Shown: piece after piece, positions 22,160-33,000 of the stretch
Position numbering within the stretch: the first letter of the stretch is position 1
Layout: each line of letters begins with the position of its first letter
Assembly: GCA_025766275.1 (NCBI GenBank)
Contig: JAFKAC010000069.1
Location: 62,001-126,000 of the forward strand
Origin: Lactarius indigo
Lineage: Eukaryota > Basidiomycota > Agaricomycetes > Russulales > Russulaceae
Direction of reading: 5' to 3'
DNA: 64,000 nt
Program-made: the position numbers and the translations under genes
The notes under the pieces: model-generated
What the model was told of the DNA's origin: nothing
Databases searched by the model: none
Seen by the model: only the letters and a program-made list of their open reading frames with translations

Positions 22160-24192
22160 AGGTCTTGGAGTATGAGGTCTTTTACCTCATCCGTGCTATT
22201 AGCCACCTGTGTGAGCCACTCTTTCGCCTGTTCTCCAGCTGTTTTTGTGCTTGCCGCGTTAATTTGAGGCGCGGGTGTTATGCTCGGTGCCGGTGACATG
22301 TATCCCGGCAGCGATGGTGCATACTGCGAAGGTGCGTATTGTGATACGGGTCCTTGGGGGTACCTGGTAGTTTCGGTCATGCGGCTGATGGATGGAGCGG
22401 CCGGCCATGGTTGTTGGGCGCGTGGATGTGGACAATTCCATGAGAGGTGTCCTGGAGTGTGACAATTATAGCAAAGGACATTCCTTAAGTCCCTTCGAGA
22501 TCCTCCTCTTCCTCGTCCCCTGGCTCCGGGTCCTCCTCGTGGTGGAAATGGCGGCGTGGGCCAGTTGTGACGCGGTAGTTTGTTAAAATCGATGTCTTCA
22601 GATCCTGCTAGTCTTACTTTAGTGCGGTCGGCTGAAGTGTCCATTGCCCAGGGGTTAGTTTGTGGTAGGTTTTGTGGAAGCGTCCATCCTGCATTGCCAC
22701 CTTGTTTCTTCGGCTGCGTTGTCGTGCTTTTGTACTCGTTGAGCCTTGCTTTGAGGTGTATGTAATTCTTCTGCCGCTTGAGGACGGCTCTTTTCCAGTC
22801 ATCGAACGTGACAGGGTCATCGAATTGGAATGCGTTTTTGAAGAGTTCCTTGGGCAAGCCCGACGTAAAGAGGTCGATGGTTTGTGGTTCATTGAGGTGG
22901 TAATGAGCCTTCCGCGCGAGCTGCTCGAAATCATTGACGTACTTGTCAATGTCCTCTCCTATCATTTTGAATCCCTTTCGTAGTATTGCTTGCGCCTGCT
23001 CCTGTTCCAGCGTGTTTTCAAATCACTGGCTGAAACCGTCGGCTACGGCGTCCCACAAGTTTCAAGTGTAGGGGCTAATCCCTCGTTGTATTTGTCTGTT
23101 GAGCCAGTTTAGGAAGGATAGTACCCATTCGCTGACCGCTCCGCCCTTGATGTAGGAGAGAAACAGAAGGCATCTTCTGTAATCATTGCGCATGATAGGG
23201 GCGTCCAGGTTCATACCCCAGTAGACATGCCACTGCGTCAGGAATTGGTCTACTTTGAGTCTGTCTCCATCAAAAATGGAAGGTGGCTCGCTGGTTAGTT
23301 TCTCATTATGATGTCCTCCTCCTCCGACGTCCCCGCCACCTCCACCTCCTCCTCCGCCTCCGCCGGGCAATCCAGCGGGCGGTCCTCTCGGCGGCTCAGT
23401 TCTTCGTATGTCAAACGGGATACCTCCACCCGGTGGTGGCGGCGGGTCTCCGCTTGGTCCTCCCACACCTGGAGGGAGTTCCAATACAGGTCGTCGTCCG
23501 GATGGAGGGTCTCCTCGATCTGATCCTATTGCTCGGAATATAGCGGCGTCGTCTGCCGTCATTCGTACGCCAGTTTCGGGGTTGATAGGCATGAGGATTT
23601 CCCTTGCCTCAGCTCGTATTGCGTGTGCTTCCTCGATCGCGACTTCTTCCATGGCCTGCGTCAATGTTGCCATAATAGCTGGCGATTGGATGTGAATTGG
23701 TTCGGGTTCTGTGATGTGTGCGGACTCAGCTCGTTCAAGGAGGAGGTCTTGTATGGCTCCTCCGCTAGTCTCCGTCTGATTCGGTTCTCGTCCTTCGTCT
23801 TCTTCTTGGCTTTGCTCTTCTTCGTCTCTTTCTGATACTACTTCTCCGGTAGAGTGTTCTCGTACTTGCCCGTCAATAGGGCCCCAATCAGCTCGACTAT
23901 TGAGCTCTCGTGCGTCGATATCACAGTGATATCTGGGTCCGGTTGGTCGTATAGCGTCCCACTGTGAATCTATGGGATTCCACGTAACTTCTACCCAACA
24001 CAAGTGGTCGAAGTTAAACTCAACTGGGCGGAACCTAGTAGGTCCGTTAAACTCGACAAAGTATCCGGTTTCTTCCTGTCTTTCCCTCCAACTGGCAGCT
24101 TGTAAAAAGCGCGTGGGGACGTTTCGTTCTCCTCTCCTTTGGATCAAATATGGACGGAAGCTCGTCCACTGGTCTCTTGTTGTTACGGCCAC
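22129..24192 (-). pseudogene. gag: Gypsy-4 gag with two TGA stops
   Basis: The best full-length view of this gag. N-terminal domain (TRDQWTSFRPYLIQRRGER, ETGYFVEFNGPTRFRPVEF, WNPIDSQWD), acidic linker, MATLTQAMEEVAIEE at the first in-frame ATG (23673), Gly-rich linker, capsid (IFDGDRLKVDQFLTQWHVYW) and knuckle CYNCHTPGHLSWNC. TGA at 23062-23064 (SPYT-stop-NLW) and at 23023-23025 (SQ-stop-FEN) both stand where gypsy-2 has Arg. About 173 codons before 23673 are open and conserved but begin at GTG. The end overlaps pol through the GGGAAAA heptamer at 22150-22156. Confidence 0.88.
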
Positions 24193-24211
24193 GATGGTAT
24201 CTTGGTCTTAA

Positions 24212-24370
24212 TGTAACGTCGTCACGACGTTAGCTCGACTTGAGCTCGGTGGAGGCGATAACAACTTAGCAAGTAGCTTGAAGACGCGAAGGTCCAAGTT
24301 TATCCGAGGTGAATACACGAAGGTACACCTAATAGATTTGCTGTCTTGTGTCACGAGTAAAGTCGGACTT

Positions 24371-24409
<39 letters not shown>

Positions 24410-24737
24410 AAGAGAGAAACAAGTGACGATTCAAGAAGACCAAGATGGCGTATCTTGGTCTTCACAAGACAGATTAAATACAAGTTGAGCAGGCTTTCAA
24501 GCGCTGCTATGAGTCACAGTATGGTAGCGTCCGACGTATCGCGTAAGTAGCTCGAATCCTAATACTACTACTACTAGTATTAGTGGTGTAGTCCTCAGTC
24601 AGCGATCAGTGCGTAATCTCCTATCGTGCTCGTATCGCCTATCGTAAGTCCGCAACTAATCTACCTTACCGCCGTAGTTGCAACCGGTACAGTAAGGGTC
24701 CTTAGTCGTATACCGCAGTACAAGTGGAAACGTGACA
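24212..24737 (-). repeat. 5' LTR of gypsy-4
   Basis: 526-bp copy of 16254-16779. The primer site lies on its left (sense TTAAGACCAAGATACC, complementary to about 24196-24211). Confidence 0.95.
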
Positions 24738-24742
24738 CCCAG

Positions 24743-24814
24743 GAATAGGGGGACCAGGAGAAGACCCACCACCACCACCAGGATGAGGAGTCCCATTTGA
24801 CATACCAAGGGGAC
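24743..24814 (+). pseudogene. gag: Gypsy-5 gag, fragment after gypsy-4
   Basis: Short continuation across the gypsy-4 insertion. It encodes a GIGGPGEDPPPPPG-like linker followed by PFDIPRG-like residues, matching the GGPSGDPPPPPGGG and PFDIRRTEPPRG segment of gypsy-4 gag, with a TGA in between. It ends where the copia-B LTR starts. Confidence 0.75.
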
Positions 24815-25215
24815 TGTTGGAACGTGATAAGTATGTAAGGACCTTATCTATAGCAGTTACGACATTACAGTACTATGTTTACCATATTAGGCAAGTCAGG
24901 ATATGTATGGTAGTGGGCGTATCATGTCTGGTGATGAGGAGAAGTCTCATGACTGTCTCAGAAGTGCAAAACACATCAGGTGTGTGTAAAAACGCGATAT
25001 TGTGGACACCTTTACTCATCACTTTTGCGCAAATGGACATGGTGGGGCCATAGAGCATAAATATCCTCCTATGGGGAGGGAGGCGAATACAGAACTTCAC
25101 CCCTCTTCACTTGTGCACACTCTCCCCTCTGAAACAGTCTCTCAACCTACTGCAAAGGTGAGAACGTCCCTCCTGCGTGCTGCACTTTAGCCTGTAAGGC
25201 TTTTGCCGCGCAACA
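24815..25215 (+). repeat. 5' LTR of copia-B
   Basis: 401 bp, TGTTGGAACGTG to TGCCGCGCAACA. Same family as the two 399-bp LTRs of copia-C. Short open frames inside it are not genes. Confidence 0.88.
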
Positions 25216-25229
25216 GGTTATGGGCCCTG
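25216..25229 (+). promoter_or_regulatory. Copia-B primer-binding site (initiator tRNA anticodon arm)
   Basis: GGTTATGGGCCCTG directly after the LTR. Its complement CAGGGCCCATAACC matches the anticodon arm of eukaryotic initiator tRNA-Met in 13 of 14 bases (yeast form CAGGGCTCATAACC). This fits the half-tRNA priming known for Drosophila copia and Ty5. The identical 14-mer follows the copia-C and copia-D LTRs. Confidence 0.75.
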
Positions 25230-25592
25230 TTACAGGGCTTGCCATTGCACTTCTTGACGAAGTAGCATCCAGTGGTGGTGCACTCATACTATCTGTATCT
25301 CCTATGGAAGAGCAGATTTGTTATGAGACACAGCGAACAGACCCTGGAAGGTGCCCTGGTTCATAACAGACCCAGTATTGTACTCTAGAGGAGTACACAG
25401 ACTTGGCCCACTGTCTAACGTTGACATGGTCAAGCAGTTCTTTTGGCATAGACTATGGTAGTCTCCAAAGACCAAAGTCTGCAGAGTTTGCTCTGTAGTC
25501 GAACAGATTAATGCTGGCTTTATTATCTCACTCAGTATTCCGATGAAACTCTGATACTGACGTTCTCAAAGCCAACAGATTTATCACCAACT

Positions 25593-26489
25593 ATGTCCTC
25601 ACAACTTACTGCTCTTGTCCCTGTATTTGATGGCTCTAACTGGGCCATCTGGTCGAATGCCATGCAAGCCTTCTTCATGTCCCAAGGACTCTGGGGTTAT
25701 GTCGATGGATCTATCCCTCTTGACACAACCACCACTGCCGACGTTCAAGCTGCTTGGCGTTGTAGTGATGAAATGGCTAGGGGTAATCTTACCCTTTGTC
25801 TTTCTCTTGCGATCCAACAAGCTGTTACTGGTACCTCTGCCCAGATTCTCTGGAATGCGGTTAAAGACCGCTATGGAGTGGTCTCTTTACCCCACATCTA
25901 CAAGGACTTTAAAGAAGCGATTTCTATTCACTTCAATCCTAACCAGAACCCTGTCGCAACATTTGAGAAGATGGCAGCAGCCTTTTCTTGTCTCAGTGCA
26001 ATAACTGTCAGCACTGGTGCTAATGCTACAATGCTCACAATAAAGCCCCCCCTTCAGCCATTAATCGCCATGTCTGCTCTTCCTCAGAAATGGGAGAATC
26101 TCATTCCCATTATCTGTAAAGCCACTGCCACTACAGATCTCAAACTCGACTCAGTTGCTGCTGTAGTCATTGGGCAGTTTGAGACCAAAACTAATCGCAG
26201 ACAGCATAAGGGTGCTCATAACGCGCAGAAGCTTTCTGCCATTAAGCACAAGCGTGATAACCCTTGCTTTTCTAAGCAGGGTAGTCAGCAGCAGCTGCAG
26301 CCTTCTACTTCTAATGCCCCTGGCCTGTCTTCCCAGCAGCAGCCTAACCAGCAGCGCAGAGGACGTGGATCCAGCCGTGGCAGAGGAAAAGGGAAAGGCA
26401 AAGTGCGTGGCGGCGCTCCCCAGTATTCCCACATAGCTTCCATTGCCGCACTATCTCCACCTACTTCTCACAAGGTGATCCATATCGGA
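25593..26489 (+). pseudogene. gag: Copia-B gag, 3'-truncated
   Basis: Starts MSSQLTALVPVFDGSNW, a typical Ty1/copia gag (UBN2-like) N-terminus with LWGYVDGS and FNPNQNPVATFEKMAA. A Gln-rich then RGRGKGKGK basic segment follows, probably for RNA binding; no CCHC knuckle is seen. It aligns with copia-C gag to SHKVIHIG and then diverges at 26487-26491. The leader 25230-25592 has no ORF of note. Confidence 0.88.
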
Positions 26490-29032
26490 CCGCTAGGCGT
26501 GCTTCAACGCTGTCAATCCCGACAAAATTTCTGTCGCCTTTACCTCCCCACTGTTTGTCGAGGGCATTGAGGGTGGCCATTTCCTGTTCCGGTTCCATGG
26601 GAGGAACAAGCTTACAGAAGGCAGTCTGGGTTTCTTTGATAGTGGCAAGGTGGTGGTCAAAAAAGATCGGGATGTGTTTCCAGTTGGGCAGGGTACCCGT
26701 GGGAACTGGGATATCTCCATATGATCCTCCCACTGTGTGGGCCACAGCCGGTGGTGATGACTTGGTGACTGGGCAGGCCAGGACTTTGGACGTTAATTTC
26801 CCTCCGGTGGTGGCTGGTTGGGCTGTCACGCTGCTGTAACCTGGGGCACCAGGGACCAACCGATTGTTATTAGCACGGTTGGCGCATTTTCTTTGTGACC
26901 TTGACCAATGTGTGACCATAGTGAAGCCGGCAGAGTCGTCATCCACCCGCGCCTGGGGCACTTCTCCTGCAGTCGCTTCTGGTGCTGGTGCACTGGTCGC
27001 TGGGGGAGTGAGAACCTTCTCCTTTCCCTTGGCAGAGGGTTGGGAGGGGGCAGCGGGGGCGGCAGATGATACTGTTGCGAGTGAGGGGGGTGCAAAAGTC
27101 TTCTTCATGGGGCAGTTTGGGGAGCAGGCATTGTGGTTCCCTTTACAGTTAATACACGGGAACCGACAGCGGCATGTCCCAGCCACCTGGTGTTGTGTGG
27201 ACGTGGGGCAGTGGAAGGCGTGCATCAAAGGGTGGTGTGAACCTGCACAGATGTGACAGATGATGGAGTTGCACAGGACTTGACATGCTGGGGAGTCGGT
27301 AGTGTGTCTGATCCTATGGCATCGTCCACACATTTGGATGGTAGGGTTGTCGCCAGTGATGATGAAGTTGATGGGTTCGTTGAACATGAAGATGCCGTCA
27401 CGTTTGATTTGGAGGGCGATTTGCCCGTCCTCATCTACATATGTGACTTTGACCATTCTGTGAGGGTTCCGGCTGATGTTCTGGGGGTTGCCTTGCCAAA
27501 AGGGGGCGATGCAGAGAATAGCGTCCTTGAACGCAACGTTACGTCTGAGTTCTGTTGTGAGGTCATCACTGTCAAAGACGACCCCATCTGGGCTGGTTGT
27601 CGGTGTTTTGCGGATTTGCACATACATCCAACCATCATTTGGGATGAGGTTCCCAACTTTGAGTGGCGATACCAGTGCATTGTGGAAAGCATAGATTGAT
27701 CTGAAGGGGACAGAGCCTGCGATGCAGTAAACAAAATTATGGGATGCAGCATTGGTGGACCATCTCCCATCGAGGAGGACAATAGGGGACGACGTCAACT
27801 GTTCAATTTCCGACCTTGCTAGGCCGACTATGGTGGAAGGGGGAGTAGAGTACAACGCAGCTTCGAGCTCCGCGTTATCGGTACCTTGTCCTCAGATGAC
27901 AGTGACCTCGGTGATATTTGCTTTGTTTCGGCGAGACATGGCATCGCCACCACTTTTGCCGTTATTTCCATGGCCCGTGGAGGCCATGGTGTTCTTGGCT
28001 AGGGTAGCATTGGTGGATTGCTGTTTGACGCCCTTCTGGGTTACTATGGACGACCATGAGGGGGGGAGGTTGGCTGAGGGTGTTGGTCGTGTAGCTTGGT
28101 TGACAGGAGGAGGTTGTTGGCGTGTGGAGGTGCTCGCGGTGGGCTGGGCGTCTGCAGGGTCATCAGCTCGGGCATTGCTGCTCAGAGCCTCGTCCATTGC
28201 GGTGGCTGGTCTACTCCCGGTATTGGCGGGAAGAGGGGCTGCCACCGCCTCTTTCCATTTAGCCAGTTTCGATCCTGCTGTTGGTTTGTTGGAAAGAATG
28301 TTCTCAATGCGCAAGTCTTGCGCCGAGACTTTCTCTTCCAACTGTGAGATGGTGCCTTGGATGAGGCGTAACATTTGGATGAGTTCACTGTTGCTGCTAT
28401 GGGGAGCAGGTGCAACAGGATGCTCAAGTCCAGCATTAGCTACAGGCAAGGACACCGGGACAGGAGCCAGTCGTGGAGCAGCCGGTGGAGGCTTGTGGTC
28501 AGCCCCTGGGAGAGATGATTGGTTGGGTGCCGGCAGGGTTTCAGTATTGCGTGTTACCGCGTGCATTGATGCCCTTACACCACCATTGGCATCCAGTCGG
28601 TCTGCCAACACGTCAATGGGATGGTCCTCGGCCATAGGAGATGGCGACATGGGAGAGCTATTGGGGAGCGGGGAAGGTGGAATTGGTATGGGGAAGGGGA
28701 TTGGTGACATGGCTTTGATGGTAACATCCGTGTCAGGTTCCCTAATGTCGTTATCACCAGTATGGACGTGTTTGACTCGTACTGGTTTCGGGGTCATATT
28801 GGTATCAACCTGCAGAGGGGGGTTCGGTGGAGTAGATGGGTACTGTGCAGGAAATGGTGCCCGAGATGGTGCCTGAGAGGAGGCGCGTGAGGTTGGCAGC
28901 CAGTCCAACTCAGCTTCCACGGGGTCAGAGTTGATCCTGAAAGCATCTGCCGAGTTAGCGACTAGACTGTACCCTAACTTAGCTGCTTCGGTGCATAGGA
29001 ATTCAAGGTTGCAGGAGTTGCGGTGTCAAATC
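26490..29032 (-). pseudogene. Long gag-like ORF, C-terminal part with zinc knuckles (LINE ORF1-like?)
   Basis: Continues the 36629-38466 frame across copia-C. Sense order: AAKLGYSLVANSADAFRI, a Pro/Ser/Ala-rich stretch, a short coiled coil (ELIQMLRLIQGTISQLEEKV), TGA at 27892-27894 with the frame continuing beyond, then a folded region (RWSTNAASHNFVYCIAG) and three Cys/His clusters (CGRCHRIRHTTDSPAC, CHICAGSHHPLMHAFHC, CINCKGNHNACSPNC). A region before CCHC knuckles is the layout of ORF1 in fungal Tad1-like LINEs, but no endonuclease/RT ORF2 is present and the length is unusual. It ends at the copia-B junction with no poly(A). Confidence 0.55.
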
Positions 29033-29431
29033 TGTTGCGCAGCAAAAGCCTTATAGGCCAAAGCGCAGCACGCAGGAAGGACATTCTCACCTTTGAGTAG
29101 GTTGAGAGACTAATGAGAGAGGAGAATGTGCACAAGCAAAGTGGGTGATGTTCTGTATTCGCCTCTCTCCCCACATAGGAGGGTATTTATGCTCTATGGC
29201 CCCACCATGTCCATTTGCGGTTAAGTGATGAGTAAGGGCGTCCACAATATCGCGTTTTTACACACACCTAATGTGTTTTGCCCTTCTGAGATAGTCATAG
29301 GACTTCTCCTCATCACAGGACATGATACACCCACTATTGTACGTATCGTAATTGCCTAATATGGTAAACATAGTAGAGTAATGTCGTAACTGCTATAGAT
29401 AAGGTCCTTATGTACTTATCACGTTTCAACA
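29033..29431 (-). repeat. 3' LTR of copia-C
   Basis: 399 bp; sense TGTTGAAACGTG to TGCGCAACA. Close to 36225-36623 with a few substitutions. Confidence 0.92.
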
Positions 29432-30013
29432 CTCCCCCTTGCTTAGTGCAGCTAGTAAAGTGCATCTAAGCAATGACCTTACATTAAAGACATTGTATAG
29501 AAGGATTGGTAATAAACATCGACCAAGGATGCTTCGATCCTCAAATGTCAGAGGGATGTATAGGGGATTAGGTGTGGGATTATAGCAACATCCCTTCATA
29601 GAATCAAAGGGACGCTTAACCCCAACAATGGTCGTCGATCCTCAGTTTAATGAGCAGTTATACTATGCTGGTGATGGAACAGGATGTGTGAGCTTCCTGC
29701 TGGTAAGAATACCAGGGTTGTTTGACACAAAACCATAGAAGGCTTAGAGTCGGATGACTCAATAAACTTTTATGATTTGTGAAAAAACAACTCTCATGGG
29801 ACAGTCTTCTCAGAAATTATAAAAGCTTAGGGTCATCAGACTCAATAAGCTTGTACGGTTCTGAGAAGAAGAAGTCGTTTGTGACTCATTTCTTATGTAT
29901 TCCCTATTTCTTATGTATTCCCTATTACTGGGAAAGAAGAAACAATGTACATGGAGAAGCTACAAAAGACCCTTTTTATTCTACCTCCAACCATAGTGTT
30001 GAGCTGCTCAAGC
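29432..30013 (-). other. Copia-C 3' untranslated region with short repeats
   Basis: No gene between the pol stop and the 3' LTR. It contains the purine tract next to the LTR, a diverged pair of about 45 bp (around 29741 and 29820, both with gactcaataa), and a 17-18 bp tandem duplication at about 29889-29924 (ttcttatgtattcccta twice). Confidence 0.6.
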
Positions 30014-33000
30014 TCATGTGGGCGAGTGAAACTCCAGCCCAAGTTGTTCCCTGAATTTTAGGAACTTAATGTGACCCAGATTCTTAGTAAAAAGATCTGC
30101 AGGGTTCTCAGCTCCTTCTATAAAGAATAGTTCTATCTTCTTATCTCGAATTACTTCACATATGTAGTGGTGACGCAAATCGATATGTTTAATCTGCTTT
30201 TCTTGAACTGGATTAGAAGATAGAAATATGGAGCCTTGATTATCTCCGCATAATGGAATTGGTTCTAGATTTATTCCTAGCTCAAGAAAGAGCGAACGTA
30301 TCCAGACCAGTTGTCTGCTTGTATCACACAGCGACATATATTCTGCTTCAGTGGATGAAAGCGCAATTGATTTTTGTGCTCTTGAATTCCAGCAGAATAT
30401 TCCATTAGCCATTTTTACTAAATAGCCCGTAGTGGACTTTCTAGTGACTGGATCTGAAGCCCAATCAGAATCCGCGTATGCTATTATACCACCATCACTT
30501 TTGCCGTCATAGACTAAAGTATAATTAGAGGTACCAAGTAAATAGTGGCATATATAAAGTGCACGCTTTAAGTGGTCCTCAGATGGATTGGCAGCAAACT
30601 GCGCCATTTTGGTAACAGCATAGGCAATATCTGGTCGCGTTCCAATCATTATGTATAGGAGTGATCCTATCACTTGTTGGTATGAAGCGCAAAGTTCTGG
30701 AGATGCAGATTCCTTATTAGGGGTAGGATGATACCCTTCTGGTAATGGAGTTGGTACTGATTTGGCGTTAATCAGTTTGAAGCGCTGTAGTACTTTCTGA
30801 AGGTAGTCCCATTGATCGATGAGGATTCTACCCTTAGAACGTAGTATGTGCATTCGAAGAAACTCCTTGGTATCTCCAAGATCTCTGCACTCCCAGATCT
30901 TCATAAAGCGCTGCTTCAGGGAATCAATGTGTTTTTTGTTTTTTCTGAGGAAGAGGACATCATCAACATAGACAATTATGACAATTGTCTTTTCCTCATT
31001 TACAAAGAGACCTGAGTCTGATTGTAGACATGTACAGCTTAGAGTACCCATAGATTTATCTAGCGCTCTCCACCAAGCGAGAGCAGCTTGTTTAAGTCCA
31101 TAAATGGCTTTTCTAAGGCGCATCACTTTATGTTGTTGGCCAGGGATTTTAAACCCTTCAGGTTGTTCCATGTAGAGTTCCTCATCGAGGTCCCCATACA
31201 GGAATGCTGTTTTGACGTCTAGTCCAGAGATGTGCCAATCTTTTAGTGCTGCAAGTGCAAGCATCATCCGGACGGTCTCAAACCGTACCACAGGCGAGAA
31301 TATTTCGTCATAATCAATGCCTTCAACCTGAGAAAAGCCTTTGGCAACTAGCCTGGCTTTCTTTCGACCATCTGACTTTAAGTCAAATACCCATCGATTC
31401 TTGATAACCTTTCTGCCTTTTGGCGGGTTAACAAGTTCATAGACATTGCGATTGTGAAGGGAAGCTAGTTCCTCTTTACACACATTACGCCACTCCTCCT
31501 GAGAGTCGCTTGGCATCTTTAGAATGTCCCAATAAGTCCATTCTCGAATATTAGAGGTATCAGGTGCGTCTAGATCTGTTGGTGAAACTGCTTTGGCAAG
31601 CAGAAGATCTAGAAATTTGACTCCCCCTTCCTGAGCAAGGCGGGTGAGCAATTGCTGCTCTACTTCATCGTCCGAAAGGTGCGGATTATCACCCGATGCA
31701 CAAGGAGGACCAGACTCGGGTTGCTCAGGAAAATCTCCTGGTACCGTCTGATCTTGACGTGAACATAACCGAGAGCTACTCGGCTGGTCACCAGTCAACT
31801 GTCGCCATGTGCGAGTCCGCTCAATGTCACGAATTATCGTAGTAGGAGGCCTATCTCCATAGACATTATCTGGACGAGAAGTTTGTTTCCTTGTATGTGC
31901 CAACCTCCTAGGCTGACTAGGACCTGGTACGGGTTGCAGTGGTAAAGGCGGAGGTAGCTGCGGTCCACTTCCTCCAGTAGACGTACTAGGAGGAGGTGCC
32001 ACAGGGGCTTGTGGAGCACTTCTCACTTTAGGAGGCTCAGGTGGAGGGTCGTCATCAACATCAGGAGTGGTATCATCATTTAACAGCTCATCATCAGAGG
32101 CTGTGTCATCTAACTGAGTAACACCTTTAGGTTTACTCCTAACACTGTCCAATGGACACCTGGGAAACAATGCTTCATCAAAGAGAGCTTTGTCCGAGTA
32201 AAACAAAGTATTTGGAGTGCGCATGAAGACATCAGCCTTCATTCCAGATCCCCTACCAAGGTAGATCATTAGTTCGCTTTTAGGGGAAAGTTTATTCACC
32301 TGGCGAGCTTCAGGGATATGGACATAAGCACCCGATCCAAAGACTTGAAGATGAGCAATATCAGGTTTCTCATTGTATAATAGTCCATAGGGAGTCTGCC
32401 ATTGAAGGCGACTAATTGGAGTTCTATTATAACAATGTGTAGCATGTAAAACTGCAAATTCCCACCAACTCTGAGGTAAACAAGCATCAAGGCGCATAGC
32501 CTGAGCTTTGTCCATGACAGTACGCATAAAGTGCTCAGCGCAGCCATTCTGCTGTGGGGTATGTGGTGCAGACTGTAGCACTGTAATGTCGGCATCCTTT
32601 AACTGCTTAAGGAAAGCATCCGATTTATATTCACCGCCAGCATCAGACATCCACTCTTCTATGGTAGCGTTGAACTGATTTTTAATCAGTACAAGCCACT
32701 GCTTTAAAGCAGTAATAGCGGAGGCTTTATCCTGTAAGAGAGTGATCCAAGCAAAAGAAGTATAATCATCGAAGAAGACGATAAAATACTTGTACTTGTG
32801 ATATGACGGTATAGGGAAGCATTTTAGATCGGAATGAATCCGACTAAAAGAGGCTTTAGCCCTAGTCTCAGAAGGAGGATGAGATGCTGCAGGCATTTTG
32901 CCTTGCGCACATCCTGGACATAGTTTATCAGAGGTCGGAATTACAATCCCGTCAGGGAAACCCTTAGTGCTTTCCTTAGATCGTCTTAGAACCTCTTTAG

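Larger units (their letters stand above)
16254..24737 (-). mobile_element. Gypsy-4: Ty3/gypsy chromovirus inserted in gypsy-5
   Basis: 8484 bp, minus strand, with two 526-bp LTRs that look identical by eye, including the AG microsatellite length, and TSD CCCAG on both sides. The coding region is dead: two stops in gag, a solo copia LTR and several breaks in pol. The contrast between identical LTRs and ruined frames is discussed in the findings. Confidence 0.95.
14997..24814 (+). mobile_element. Gypsy-5: degraded gypsy, split by gypsy-4 and truncated by copia-B
   Basis: The plus-strand 5' LTR (14997-15511), primer site and gag 5' half run to 16253, where gypsy-4 is inserted with the duplication CCCAG (16249-16253 and 24738-24742). 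Gag sequence resumes at 24743 and stops at 24814, where a copia LTR begins. Many CpG sites of the sister copies are TpG or CpA here, so it is an older, mutated copy. No pol remains in the window. Confidence 0.85.
24815..26489 (+). mobile_element. Copia-B: 5' part of a Ty1/copia element
   Basis: LTR, primer site, leader and most of gag on the plus strand, inserted into gypsy-5; GGGAC (24810-24814) would be the left TSD. It stops abruptly inside gag near 26489, where the long minus-strand zinc-knuckle ORF begins. Its missing 3' part is nowhere else in the window, so a deletion or ectopic recombination is likely. Close relative of copia-C. Confidence 0.85.

Noticed and set aside
25216..25229. 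Possible tRNA gene fragment
   Set aside because: Only the anticodon-arm complement is present next to an LTR end; it is a primer site, not a tRNA gene.
27752..28876. 374-codon plus-strand frame
   Set aside because: Antisense to the gag-like ORF, biased composition, no motif; the zinc-knuckle frame on the minus strand is the coding one.
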